64,000 bases of DNA from Micromonospora parathelypteridis (GTDB taxonomy: Bacteria > Actinomycetota > Actinomycetes > Mycobacteriales > Micromonosporaceae). Positions 41,375-49,903 of this stretch are shown one piece after another; position 1 is the first letter of the stretch; the number at the start of each line of letters is the position of its first letter. A program made the position numbers and the translations under genes. The stretch covers positions 248,001-312,000 of the forward strand of contig NZ_JACHDP010000001.1 of assembly GCF_014201145.1 (NCBI RefSeq). The letters are read 5' to 3'. The notes under the pieces were generated by a model. That model saw only the letters and a program-made list of their open reading frames with translations. It ran no database searches and was not told the origin of the DNA.

Positions 41375-41672
41375 AAACTCTCCTGAAGTCGATTGATCCG
41401 GCCAAGGGGGCGGTGGCGGTGAGGCCGCGCCTACCGGGCGCGGGGCGCGACGTGCCGGGGCGACGACGCGCGGGGGCAGACTAACCGCCAGTTGTGACGA
41501 ACTGCTGCCAGTTTTCGTGACCGCCCGGCCGCGTATCCGAACGGCCGTCCCATTACAGCCGGTCGTCGGGGTGGCGATCAGCCAGCAGCACCAGGCCTAG
41601 AGGCGGATCGCGGTCCGGATCAGCCCGGCGAGGGCCAGGGATCGACTGTGCGGCGGCCACGCGCGGTCAGCC
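41375..41672. other. Intergenic region between MFS and IclR genes
   Basis: 298 bp without a convincing ORF. It holds the CAGTT/AACTG operator cluster described separately and GC-rich sequence; no strong terminator for the IclR gene is visible. Confidence 0.5.
41489..41513. promoter_or_regulatory. Overlapping inverted repeats, likely operator of the MFS gene
   Basis: CAGTT (41489-41493), GTGACG, AACTG (41500-41504), CTGC, CAGTT (41509-41513): the middle AACTG can pair with either flanking CAGTT. Around them TGACGAACTG and GCCAGTTTTCGTGA are partly repeated. On the minus strand TAGTCT follows, a possible -10 for the MFS gene. Confidence 0.5.
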
Positions 41673-42476
41673 TCAGGCGGTGACCACCGGCACGGCGGCG
41701 GTCAGCGCCCAGTCGTGCCCGATGTCGGCCGCCGCGCGCAGCAGCCTCGGCAGGTGCTCTTCCCGCAGGGTCTCCAGCGAGGTCTCGGCCGCGTGCACGG
41801 TCACGTTGATCGCGGCGACGACCCGTCCGTCGCCGTCCCGTACGCCGGTGGCGACGGACCGGATTCCCGGGGCCAGGTCTTGGTCGGCGAGCGCCCAGCC
41901 CTTTGCCCGGACCTCGCGCAGCACGGCGTGGAGCTCGGCCGGTGCGGGCTGCCAGCGCGGCGTGATGCCGGAGCGGGTCGGCTCGGCGAGCACGGCGGCC
42001 AGGGTCTCCGGTGGCAGCGCGGCGAGCAGCACCTTCCCCATCGACGTCGCGGGAGCCGGGAAGCGGGTGCCGATGGTGACCCCGAGCGTGACGATCTTCG
42101 GCACGGCCACGCGGGCGACGTAGACGATGTCGCTGCCGTCGAGCTGGGCCATCGAGGTCGACTCGTTGGTCTGCGCGACCAGCTTCTCCATGTGCGGTCG
42201 GGCCACGTCCCACATGTTCAGCGCGTTGACGTACGCCATCCCCAGCTCCAGCACACGAGGGGTGAGGGTGTGGCCACGGCCGGCCGCGCGGACGTAGCCC
42301 AGCGACTCGAGCGTGATGAGGATGCGCCGCACGGTGGGGCGGGCGAGGCCGGTGGCGGCGGCGATCTCGCTGAGCGTCATCGACGGGCAGGCCGGACGGA
42401 AGGAGCGCAGGACGTCGAGACCACGGGCGAGAGCCTCGATGAAGTCGGGCCCGGCGCCCCTTCCGGTGTCACTCAT
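41673..42476 (-). CDS. IclR-family regulator (PcaR/PobR-like)
   Basis: A 267-residue IclR regulator. The N-terminal winged helix has FIEALARGLDVLRSF, MTLSEIAAATGLARPTVRRILITLESLGYV; the C-terminal effector domain includes SMAQLDGSDIVYVARV, GTRFPAPATSMGKVLLAALP and ASVATGV-like IRSVATGVRDGDGRVVAAINVT. This subgroup controls aromatic-acid catabolism. It follows the amidohydrolase gene by 3 bp in the same direction, so it is probably co-expressed. Its likely sites are the two CGGAC-N4-GTCCG repeats in the divergent promoter. Confidence 0.88.
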   Translation of the reverse strand: MSDTGRGAGPDFIEALARGLDVLRSFRPACPSMTLSEIAAATGLARPTVRRILITLESLGYVRAAGRGHTLTPRVLELGMAYVNALNMWDVARPHMEKLVAQTNESTSMAQLDGSDIVYVARVAVPKIVTLGVTIGTRFPAPATSMGKVLLAALPPETLAAVLAEPTRSGITPRWQPAPAELHAVLREVRAKGWALADQDLAPGIRSVATGVRDGDGRVVAAINVTVHAAETSLETLREEHLPRLLRAAADIGHDWALTAAVPVVTA

Positions 42477-42479
42477 GTC

Positions 42480-43916
42480 CTAATGCTTCCACTGCGCCGA
42501 GCCGGCGTCCCACTCGGTGTACTGGTACGGGTTCTCCAGGATCGCGGTCTCGGGGATGTCCGGGTTCATGCCCCGCTGCCACGCCTCCTCCCCCATCGTC
42601 TCGCGGAGGTGATCGATGGTCGCCGCCACCTTGGCCCGCGCGGCGGCGAGGTCGACGCCGACGAGCCGCCCGTCCCGCTTGACGACCCGGCCGCCCACCA
42701 GCACGGTGTGCACGTCGCCACGCTGGGCCTGGAAGACGACGTGGCCGTGCGGGTTCAGGATCGGAAACATCGCCGGCGAGGCGTCGTTCTTGATCAGGAC
42801 GACGTCGGCCTGCCGGCCGGGGGTGAGGGCGCCGATCGTGGAGTCCATGCCGAGAGCGCGGGTGCCGCCTCGGGTGGCCCACTCGACGACCTGCTCGGCG
42901 CGCAGGTGGCAGTGGGTGACGGTGTCCTGCTTGGCGTGCGCCTCCAGGTGTTCCCGGGAGCGGTCGGCCCCCAGCGTGGTCCGCATCGCGGCGAAGAGGT
43001 CACCGCTCCACCACACGCTGGTGTCCATCGACAACGACACCGGGATGTCGTGGTGGCGCAACTGCCAGGTGGGCGGGTAGCCCTGGCCGGCGCTCTGCTC
43101 GCTCTCGGTCGAGACGGAGACCGAGCCGCCGGTCGCGGCGATCCGGTTGTACGAGTCGTGGGTCAGCGTCGCCGCGTGCACGTAGACGGTCGACGGGTTC
43201 ATGAACCCGTTCTCGTGCATCAGCCGGATGCCGTCGTCGTTGGTGGCGCCCCACACGCCCGCGTGTGTGGTCACCGCGGCGCCCAACTCGCGGGCCACCT
43301 CGAAGGCGGCCCGCTCCGGGAAGGCCGGGTCGCCCGTGACGTCGAACGCCATCTGGAAGCCGGCCAGCTTGCCACCGTCGACGCGGCGGCGGTGGAAGTC
43401 GCGGAACTCCGGCGACGTGGCCCACTGCCACGGCCCCTGCTGGATGTTGCCGTAGGCGAGCACGAACCGTCCGTCGACCGCTTCGAGGGCGTCCACGGCG
43501 GCGTCGGCGTGCTCGGGCGTCTGCAGTCCGTGTGACCAGTCCACGGTGGTGGTGACACCCGCGTCGATCGCCTCGATCGCACCGAGCAGGTTGCCGGCGT
43601 AGACGTCCTCGGGCCGGAACAGCTTTCCGGATTCGAGGTAGTACCAGACGAAGTACTGCGTGAGGGTCCAGTCGGCGCCGTACCCGCGCATGGCGGTCTG
43701 CCACATGTGCCGGTGGGTGTCGACCATTCCCGGCATGAGGATGCCGTCGGTGGCATCGATCTCCAGGGCATCGTCGGGTGCGGTGAGGCCGACGCCGACC
43801 TCCGCGATCCGGTCGCCGATGACCAGCACGTCGGCGCCGGGCAGCACCGTGTGCGCGTCGTCCATGGTGAGAACCAGGCCGTTACGGAAGACCACCGGCC
43901 GGTCGGTTGCGCTCAT
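42480..43916 (-). CDS. Amidohydrolase-family (ATZ/TRZ-like) metal-dependent hydrolase
   Basis: A 478-residue amidohydrolase. The metal-binding motif is MVDTHRHMWQ (an HxH variant), followed by VTTHAGVWG, YVHAATLTHDSYNRI and SVWWSGDLF with the later metal/acid positions, and the beta-sandwich composite ends (VFRNGLVLTMDD, GRQADVVLIKND). The family deaminates or dechlorinates N-heterocycles and cleaves cyclic amides. ATG 43916 is supported by the conserved MSATDRPVVFRNG start. It opens the minus-strand arm of the catabolic cluster and may prepare the ring compound or remove a nitrogen group. Substrate unknown. Confidence 0.85.
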   Translation of the reverse strand: MSATDRPVVFRNGLVLTMDDAHTVLPGADVLVIGDRIAEVGVGLTAPDDALEIDATDGILMPGMVDTHRHMWQTAMRGYGADWTLTQYFVWYYLESGKLFRPEDVYAGNLLGAIEAIDAGVTTTVDWSHGLQTPEHADAAVDALEAVDGRFVLAYGNIQQGPWQWATSPEFRDFHRRRVDGGKLAGFQMAFDVTGDPAFPERAAFEVARELGAAVTTHAGVWGATNDDGIRLMHENGFMNPSTVYVHAATLTHDSYNRIAATGGSVSVSTESEQSAGQGYPPTWQLRHHDIPVSLSMDTSVWWSGDLFAAMRTTLGADRSREHLEAHAKQDTVTHCHLRAEQVVEWATRGGTRALGMDSTIGALTPGRQADVVLIKNDASPAMFPILNPHGHVVFQAQRGDVHTVLVGGRVVKRDGRLVGVDLAAARAKVAATIDHLRETMGEEAWQRGMNPDIPETAILENPYQYTEWDAGSAQWKH

Positions 43917-43951
43917 CGCCACCCATTCCTTTCCGGGGTACGAGGGGGTTC

Positions 43952-43965
43952 CGGACCGATGTCCG
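43952..43965. promoter_or_regulatory. Operator copy 1, CGGAC-N4-GTCCG
   Basis: CGGAC (43952-43956), CGAT, GTCCG (43961-43965), 36 bp upstream of the amidohydrolase start. Same architecture as the copy at 44085-44098 on the other side of the divergent promoter. Confidence 0.55.
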
Positions 43966-44084
43966 CTGTGCGGCCAGCCCGAGTGGCGCAAGTGTGGTCC
44001 CGGTCACCATTCATGTCAAGAGCCTGTTTCCGGCCGGTGAAGCACCCGTTGACAGAGGCCACTCGGTGTCGCAAGCTGTCTCGG

Positions 44085-44098
44085 CGGACAGGTGTCCG
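44085..44098. promoter_or_regulatory. Operator copy 2, CGGAC-N4-GTCCG
   Basis: CGGAC (44085-44089), AGGT, GTCCG (44094-44098); with flanks the repeat becomes GCGGACA-gg-TGTCCGC (44084-44099). It lies 16 bp before the CoA-transferase ATG and downstream of a TTGACA at 44049-44054 that could be the -35. Confidence 0.6.
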
Positions 44099-44114
44099 CA
44101 GGACGGGCGGAAAC

Positions 44115-45251
44115 ATGGTGCAGCATTCGACAGGGCCACTGGCCGGCCTGCTGGTCGCGGACTTTTCCCGGATCCTCGCCGGCCCGTACGCGACGATGCT
44201 CCTGGCAGACCTGGGTGCCCAGGTGATCAAAGTGGAGAGTCCCGCGGGCGACGACACCCGCACCTGGATGCCACCCACCCGCGACGGCGTCTCGACGTAC
44301 TACCTCGGCATCAACCGCAACAAGCGGTCGGTCGCCCTGGACCTCAAGAAGCCGGACGACCTGGCCGCCGCGCAGGAGCTGGCCCGCCGCGCCGACGTGC
44401 TGATCGAGAACTTCCGGCCCGGTGGTCTCGTCCGGTTCGGCCTCGACTACGACAGCGTCACCGCGAGCAACGAGAAGATCGTGTACGCGAGCATCAGCGG
44501 TTTCGGCACCGGCGCCGGCCGGGACTATCCCGGCTACGACCTGATGGTGCAGGCGATCTCGGGCCTGATGAGCCTCACCGGCGACCCGGATGGCTCGCCG
44601 TACCGGGCCGGGATCTCCGTCTTCGACGTGATGGCCGGGCTGCACGCGAGCATCGGCATCCTCGCCGCGCTGCACCACCGCGCGGAGACCGGACGAGGTC
44701 AGCACGTCGAGGTCAACCTGCTCAGCTCGGCGCTGTCCGGGCTGGTCAACCACTCCAGCGGCTACGTCGCCGGTGGCACCGTCCCGTTCCGGATGGGCAA
44801 CGCGCACCCGAGCCTCTTCCCGTACGAGCCACTGCCCACCGCCGACGGCGAGCTGATCGTCATCGCCGGCAACGACGGGCAGTTCCGTAAGCTCTGCCAG
44901 GTGCTCGACCTGCCGGGCCTGCCCGACGACCCGCGCTTCGGGCGCAACCAGGACCGTACGGCCAACCGCGAGGAGCTACGGCCGCTGCTGGTCGAACGAC
45001 TCGTCAAGCGGACGAAGGACGAGTGGTTCCGTGACCTGCTCGCCGCGGGCGTCCCGTGCGCCCCGATCAACACCATCGACGGCGGCGTGGCACTCGCCGA
45101 GGAGTTGGGGCTCGACCCGGTCGTCGCCGTCGGCGACGTGCCCGGCGTCCGCAACCCCATCACCTTCTCCGACACCCCGGCCCGGTACGAGCTGCCGCCG
45201 CCCGGGCTCGACGAACACGGCGAGGAGATCCGCGCGTGGCTGAAGAGCTGA
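44115..45251 (+). CDS. CaiB/BaiF-type (class III) CoA-transferase
   Basis: A 378-residue class III CoA-transferase. Family blocks are GLLVADFSRILAGPYATMLLADLGAQVIKVE, RNKRSVALDLK, the VLIENFRPGG strand and GYDLMVQAISGLM, where Asp142 is the expected catalytic residue that forms the acyl anhydride. It moves CoA between carboxylic acids. ATG 44115 is the first gene of the plus-strand operon and overlaps the next gene by 16 bp. Beside a citryl-CoA-lyase-like gene it most likely activates a tricarboxylic ring-cleavage product as its CoA ester. Confidence 0.88.
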   Translation: MVQHSTGPLAGLLVADFSRILAGPYATMLLADLGAQVIKVESPAGDDTRTWMPPTRDGVSTYYLGINRNKRSVALDLKKPDDLAAAQELARRADVLIENFRPGGLVRFGLDYDSVTASNEKIVYASISGFGTGAGRDYPGYDLMVQAISGLMSLTGDPDGSPYRAGISVFDVMAGLHASIGILAALHHRAETGRGQHVEVNLLSSALSGLVNHSSGYVAGGTVPFRMGNAHPSLFPYEPLPTADGELIVIAGNDGQFRKLCQVLDLPGLPDDPRFGRNQDRTANREELRPLLVERLVKRTKDEWFRDLLAAGVPCAPINTIDGGVALAEELGLDPVVAVGDVPGVRNPITFSDTPARYELPPPGLDEHGEEIRAWLKS

Positions 45252-46006
45252 GCTTTCCGACCGGGATCGGCACCTCCGACCCGACGACCATCTCCCTGCT
45301 CGGGCAGGACCTGGCCGGCGACCTGATGGGCAAGGTCGGCTTCGGCGAACTGGCGTACTGGCTGGTCGCCGGCCGCCGCCCCACCCAGGGTGAGGTGCGC
45401 GTCTTCGAGGCGGTACTGGTGGCGCTCGCCGATCACGGCTTCACCCCGACGGCGATCGCGGCCCGACTGACGTACCTGTCCGCGCCCGAGTCGCTGCAGG
45501 GCGCGCTCGCCGCCGGCCTGCTCGGCGGCGGTTCCCGCTTCCTCGGTGTCACCGAGGACTGTGGACGCTTCCTCGCCGACACCCTCGCTGAGGCCGGCGA
45601 GGTGACCGACTACGACGCGGTGGCGCTCGACGCGGTCACCCGGGCCAAGCAGGAGCGTCGCCTGGTCCCGGGGCTCGGGCACCCCGTGCACAAGGAGCAG
45701 GACCCGCGCACCCCCGTGCTGATCCGGATCGCCACCGAGGAGGGTCTGCACGGCCCCCACCTGCGGCTGTTCGAGGCGATCGGACGGGTGCACCCGCAGG
45801 TGCTCGGCCGAACCCTGCCGCTCAACGGCGCCGGCGTCTGCGGCGCGGCGCTCGCCGACCTCGGGCTCCCCGTCGAGATGCTGCGTGGTTTCGCCCTGCT
45901 GGCCCGCGCGGCCGGGCTGCTCGGGCACCTCGCCGAGGAGCGGCGCCGGCCGCTCGGCATGGACATCTACCGCAGCGTGGACCGCAACGCGGTTTACGAA
46001 CCCTGA
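45236..46006 (+). CDS. Citryl-CoA lyase / citrate-synthase-like protein (short form)
   Basis: A 256-residue protein equal to the catalytic half of citrate synthase. It carries the family signature GLGHPVHKEQDPR (residues 147-158) with catalytic His149 and Asp156-Pro-Arg, and the KVGFGELAYWLVAGRRPT and LNGAGVCGAALADLGLP blocks. Stand-alone forms of this length include citryl-CoA lyases, which split citryl-CoA into acetyl-CoA and oxaloacetate. GTG 45236 follows GAGGAG and lies 16 bp inside the CoA-transferase gene, so the two enzymes are made together. It probably cleaves the CoA ester made by that transferase. Confidence 0.83.
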   Translation: MAEELSFPTGIGTSDPTTISLLGQDLAGDLMGKVGFGELAYWLVAGRRPTQGEVRVFEAVLVALADHGFTPTAIAARLTYLSAPESLQGALAAGLLGGGSRFLGVTEDCGRFLADTLAEAGEVTDYDAVALDAVTRAKQERRLVPGLGHPVHKEQDPRTPVLIRIATEEGLHGPHLRLFEAIGRVHPQVLGRTLPLNGAGVCGAALADLGLPVEMLRGFALLARAAGLLGHLAEERRRPLGMDIYRSVDRNAVYEP

Positions 46007-46036
46007 GACCCCCTCCTCTGCAGCGGAAGGAGCGGA

Positions 46037-46903
46037 ATGGCCACCGTCGTCGCGGTCATCGCCTCCACTCACCACCCCTTCTACTACCGGGCCAGCACGG
46101 CCACCGGCGAGGATCGGCCACCGTTCGCCGACGAGTGGACCAGCAAGATCCTGGCCTTCCGTGAGACGTTGACCCGGGCCAGGCCCGACGTGCTGGTGAT
46201 GGTCGGCTCCGACCACTTCCACCAGCTCTGGCTGGACAACATGCCGCAGTTCCTGGTCGGCAAGGCGCCCTTCTACGACGCCAACTGGTACAACGAGGAG
46301 CGCGAGTTCGGGCTGCCCCGGATGCTGCTCAAGGGCCAGGAGGACCTCTCGGGGCACATTCTGCGGGCCGGGCTCGACTCCGGTTTCGACCTCGCGTTCA
46401 GCAACGAGCTGCGGATCGACCACAGCATCACCTGCCCGATCATCACGTTGCGGCCCGAGGCCGACCTGCCGATCGTGCCGATCTACACGAACATCTTCGC
46501 GCCGCCGCTGCCACAGCCGAAGCGCTTCGTTCAGCTCGGTCAGGCCATCCGGGACATCGTCGAGTCGTGGCCGTCGCACCTGCGGGTGGCCGTCATCGGC
46601 ACCGGCCACCTCTCGCTGGAGCTCGGCGGCCCCCGGCAGTTCGGCCCGCACGGCCCGGACCCGGAGTTCGACCAGCGGGCCGTCGAGTGGATCGCCAACG
46701 GCGACCTGGACGGGTGCCTGCGCGAGGTCACGCTGGACAGCCTGCACTCGCCGGGTAACGCCACCCACGGCTTCATGGACTTCATGCTCATGATGGGTGT
46801 GGCCGGAGCTGGCGCGAAGGCCGACTACGTCGACACCCTCGATCTGTTCCACACCATGGAGGCCTACTTCACCTGGTACCCGAACGGAGCGCCGGCGGCA
46901 TGA
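46037..46903 (+). CDS. Extradiol ring-cleavage dioxygenase, LigB-type catalytic subunit
   Basis: A 288-residue class III extradiol dioxygenase (LigB superfamily). Iron ligands are expected at His12 (ASTHHPFYY) and His60 (VGSDHFH), with the Glu in the EFDQRAVEW region; the HGxxxFMDF-like THGFMDFMLMMG near the end matches the active-site lid. It opens a catecholic ring next to the hydroxyls (meta cleavage), as in protocatechuate 4,5- or gallate dioxygenases. GGAAGGAG precedes ATG 46037. The small subunit follows with an ATGA overlap. Confidence 0.88.
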   Translation: MATVVAVIASTHHPFYYRASTATGEDRPPFADEWTSKILAFRETLTRARPDVLVMVGSDHFHQLWLDNMPQFLVGKAPFYDANWYNEEREFGLPRMLLKGQEDLSGHILRAGLDSGFDLAFSNELRIDHSITCPIITLRPEADLPIVPIYTNIFAPPLPQPKRFVQLGQAIRDIVESWPSHLRVAVIGTGHLSLELGGPRQFGPHGPDPEFDQRAVEWIANGDLDGCLREVTLDSLHSPGNATHGFMDFMLMMGVAGAGAKADYVDTLDLFHTMEAYFTWYPNGAPAA

Positions 46904-47262
46904 GCAAGTACCTGCTGAACAAGTTCCTCTTCATGGTCGACCGGGACCCCGAGCTGGTCGAGCGGTACCGGAGCGAGCCGCGCGAGCTGGTCACCTGGTG
47001 GGAGGCGGAGTACGCCAACACGGTGCTGAACTGCCACACCGACGAGGCGAGCACCTGGTTGCGCTTCGACGACGTGGAACGGGAGGCGTTGGCCACCCAC
47101 GACCACGTGAAGCTGTTCGAGCTGGGGGCGCACCCGTTCCTCACCCTGACCCTCTTCATCGCCGTCTTCGAGCGGGACAACACCGAGCCACTGGAGTACC
47201 AGAAGTCCTACGGCGCACGGCTGGCGCACTTCTCGATGCCCTACCCGGACATCGCGACGTGA
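46900..47262 (+). CDS. Extradiol dioxygenase small subunit, LigA-type
   Basis: A 120-residue all-helical subunit of the protocatechuate 4,5-dioxygenase alpha family. The N-terminal YLLNKFLFMVDRDPELVERY and the GAHPFLTLTLFIAV segment are typical. It caps the LigB active site and is needed for assembly. ATG overlaps the LigB stop, and its own stop overlaps the GTG of the next gene. The order B then A is the reverse of the order in sphingomonad lig operons. Confidence 0.87.
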   Translation: MSKYLLNKFLFMVDRDPELVERYRSEPRELVTWWEAEYANTVLNCHTDEASTWLRFDDVEREALATHDHVKLFELGAHPFLTLTLFIAVFERDNTEPLEYQKSYGARLAHFSMPYPDIAT

Positions 47263-48224
47263 TCCGCGCGGCCCAGCTCAGCGCCTGCGGCACCGCACCG
47301 ACGATCGTGGAGCGGCCGGCCCGCGTACCGGCCGACGGCCAGGTCGCGGTCACCGTCGAGGCCGTGCCGATCACCCCGCTGGACGTGCTCTGCGCCAGCG
47401 GCACCAGCTACTTCGGCACGCCGAGCATCCCCTACGTGCCGGGCGTGCAGGGCGTCGGTCGAGTCGCCGACGGCACCGCCGTCTGGTTCGGCACGTCAGC
47501 CGGGATGAAGCCTGGCGTCGACGGCAGCATGGCGACCACGGTCGCGGTGCCCGCCGTCGACGTGGTGGCGCTGCCGCCCGGCGTACCGCTGACCCTGATC
47601 GCGGCCCTGGGCCTCTCCGCGGTCGCCGCGCACGCGGCGCTGACCCACGCCGGCGGTCTGGCGGTCGGCGAGCAGGTCATCGTGCTCGGCGCCGGGGGTG
47701 TGGTGGGCCAGGCAGCCGTTCAACTGGCCCTGCTCGGCGGCGCACGCCGGGTCGTCGCCGTGGCCCGCTCGGCCGCGGCGCGGGCCCGCGCCGAGGAGCT
47801 CGGTGCCGCCGTCGCCATCCCGCTGCTGCCCGACGACGACGTCACGTCGATGGCTGACCGGCTGCGCCACGTCTGCGACGGTCCGGTCGACCTCGTCCTC
47901 GACCCGGTCTTCGGTGTCCCCGCCGCGGCGGCGCTGCGGGTGCTGCGCCCGACGGGCCGCCTGGTCAACCTGGGCAGCGCCGCGGGCGCGACCGCGCCCA
48001 TCGAGTCCGCCGTGCTGCGCAGCGGCTCGCTGCGGATGATCGGCTACACCAACAACGGGTTGTCGACCGAGCAGCGGGCGGCGGCGTTGGGTGTGGTGGC
48101 CGAGCACGCGGCGGCGGGCCGGCTCACCGTCGACCACGAGATCGTGCCGTTCGACTCGGTCGCGGACGCCTGGGCCCGGCAGGACGCCGGCACCACCGCC
48201 GGACGGATCGTCCTCACGCTCTGA
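47259..48224 (+). CDS. Quinone oxidoreductase-like MDR family reductase
   Basis: A 321-residue medium-chain reductase without the zinc-binding cysteine set. N-terminal GroES-like domain (VPITPLDVLCASG, VPGVQGVGRV), then a Rossmann domain with VLGAGGVVGQAAVQLA and VVAVARS; the residue pattern suggests NADPH. GTG 47259 overlaps the LigA stop (GTGA), so it is part of the operon. It may reduce an unsaturated intermediate formed after ring opening. Exact step unknown. Confidence 0.85.
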   Translation: MIRAAQLSACGTAPTIVERPARVPADGQVAVTVEAVPITPLDVLCASGTSYFGTPSIPYVPGVQGVGRVADGTAVWFGTSAGMKPGVDGSMATTVAVPAVDVVALPPGVPLTLIAALGLSAVAAHAALTHAGGLAVGEQVIVLGAGGVVGQAAVQLALLGGARRVVAVARSAAARARAEELGAAVAIPLLPDDDVTSMADRLRHVCDGPVDLVLDPVFGVPAAAALRVLRPTGRLVNLGSAAGATAPIESAVLRSGSLRMIGYTNNGLSTEQRAAALGVVAEHAAAGRLTVDHEIVPFDSVADAWARQDAGTTAGRIVLTL

Positions 48225-48308
48225 GCGGAAGGGGCCCCAGCCAGGGATCGCGAAGCCCTGGATAAACCGCACCTGGTTGGGGTTCCGGGCCGGTGCGACG
48301 GTCGGTCC

Positions 48309-49730
48309 ATGACACCTTCCACGCACACCGTCACCGGCCACTGGATCGGTGGCGAGATCGTCGCCGGCGCCGCCGGTACCCTTCCCGTCGTGAACCCGGC
48401 GACCGGCGAGGTCGTCGCCGAAACCCCGGCCGGCACCGCCGCTGACGTCGATCGGGCCGTGGCCGCCGCCCGGGCGGCCTTCCCCGCCTGGGCAGCGACC
48501 ACGCCCCAGCACCGGGCCGAGGTGCTGCGTCGCCTCGGTGCCGGCCTCGGCGCCCGGCAGGAGGAGATCGCCCAGGCGATCACCGCCGAGATGGGCTCGC
48601 CGATCGGCATGTCCCGCACCGCCCAGGTCGCCTTCCCGGCCGCCGTGGTCGAGTCGGTCGCCGGGCTGGCCGAGGACTTCGCCTGGACCGAGGAGATCGG
48701 CACCTCGCTGATCGTCCGCGAGCCGATCGGTGTGGTCGGCGCGATCACACCGTGGAACTTCCCGCTGCAGCAGATCGTCTCCAAGCTGGCGCCGGCGCTG
48801 CTCGCCGGGAACACGATGGTCTTCAAGCCGTCCGAGAACGCCCCGCTGACCGCGCGCATCCTCGCCGAGGTCGTCGCCGAGGCAGGCGCGCCGGCGGGTG
48901 TGTTCAACGTGGTGTACGGCACCGGCGCGGTCGTCGGCGAGGCCATCTCCGCCCACCCGGACATCGACATGATCTCCTTCACCGGCTCCACCCGGGCCGG
49001 GAAGCGCATCGGCGCGGTGGCCGCGCAGACCGTCAAGCGGGTCGCGCTGGAGCTGGGTGGCAAGGGCGCGAACATCATCCTGGACGACGCCGACCTGCCC
49101 GAGGCGGTCAACCGAGGGTTGATGATGTCGTTCACCAACGGTGGCCAGGTCTGCGGCGCATGGCCACGGATGCTGGTGCCCGCCTCCCGCCAGGACGAGG
49201 TCGTGGCGCTGGCCGTCGAGGCCGCGAAGCAGTACACCGTCGGCGACCCGACCGATGAGACAACCCGGATCGGCCCGCTGGCGTCCGAGGCGCACCGGCA
49301 GAAGGTCGTCGGGTACATCGAGCAGGGCATCGCCAGCGACGCCCGGCTCGTGTTCGGCGGTCCGGACCGGCCCGAGGGCCTGACCGGCGCGTACGTTCAG
49401 CCCACGATCTTCGCCGACGTGGATCCGACCTCCGCGATCGCCCAGGAGGAGATCTTCGGCCCGGTCCTGACGATCATCCCCTACGCCGACGAGGAGGAGG
49501 CCGTCGCCATCGCCAACGGCACGCTGTACGGCCTGACCAGTGGGGTCTTCGGCGAGCCGGAGCACGCGCTGGCGGTCGCCCGGCGCCTGCGGGTGGGCCA
49601 GGTCGACGTGAACGCCGGTCACTGGAATCCGCTCGCCCCGTTCGGCGGCTACAAGCAGTCCGGCAACGGCCGCGAGTTCGGCCGCTTCGGCCTGGACGAG
49701 TTCCTGGAGACGAAGTCCATCCAGCGTTGA
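48309..49730 (+). CDS. Aldehyde dehydrogenase (NAD(P)+)
   Basis: A 473-residue ALDH superfamily enzyme. It has TPWNFPLQQIVSKLAPALLAGNTMVFKPSE-type cofactor segments, ELGGKGANI with the general-base Glu, the nucleophile Cys282 in GGQVCGAW and EEIFGPVLTI. The conserved Asn of NFP is present. It is 84 bp downstream of the reductase in the same direction. In this setting it fits oxidation of the semialdehyde product of meta cleavage, the role played by LigC in protocatechuate 4,5-cleavage, although LigC is from another family. Confidence 0.88.
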   Translation: MTPSTHTVTGHWIGGEIVAGAAGTLPVVNPATGEVVAETPAGTAADVDRAVAAARAAFPAWAATTPQHRAEVLRRLGAGLGARQEEIAQAITAEMGSPIGMSRTAQVAFPAAVVESVAGLAEDFAWTEEIGTSLIVREPIGVVGAITPWNFPLQQIVSKLAPALLAGNTMVFKPSENAPLTARILAEVVAEAGAPAGVFNVVYGTGAVVGEAISAHPDIDMISFTGSTRAGKRIGAVAAQTVKRVALELGGKGANIILDDADLPEAVNRGLMMSFTNGGQVCGAWPRMLVPASRQDEVVALAVEAAKQYTVGDPTDETTRIGPLASEAHRQKVVGYIEQGIASDARLVFGGPDRPEGLTGAYVQPTIFADVDPTSAIAQEEIFGPVLTIIPYADEEEAVAIANGTLYGLTSGVFGEPEHALAVARRLRVGQVDVNAGHWNPLAPFGGYKQSGNGREFGRFGLDEFLETKSIQR

Positions 49731-49903
49731 CCCACCGGACGGCTCCGACCCCGGCCCGCGCCCGTCGGGTCGGGGCGGTGCCGTCCCCGCCGCCAGCGCG
49801 ATCTTGCAAGGTTCGTGCCCGCGAGGCGGAACACCTCGGCTGGGCTCGCCTGTTGCATTCGATGTGCCGGTTCACCCGCCGGCACCCACTGATCGGAGAC
49901 GCC

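Noticed and set aside
47496..49622. 708-codon open frame antisense to the MDR reductase and aldehyde dehydrogenase
   Set aside because: Shadow of two well-supported enzymes.
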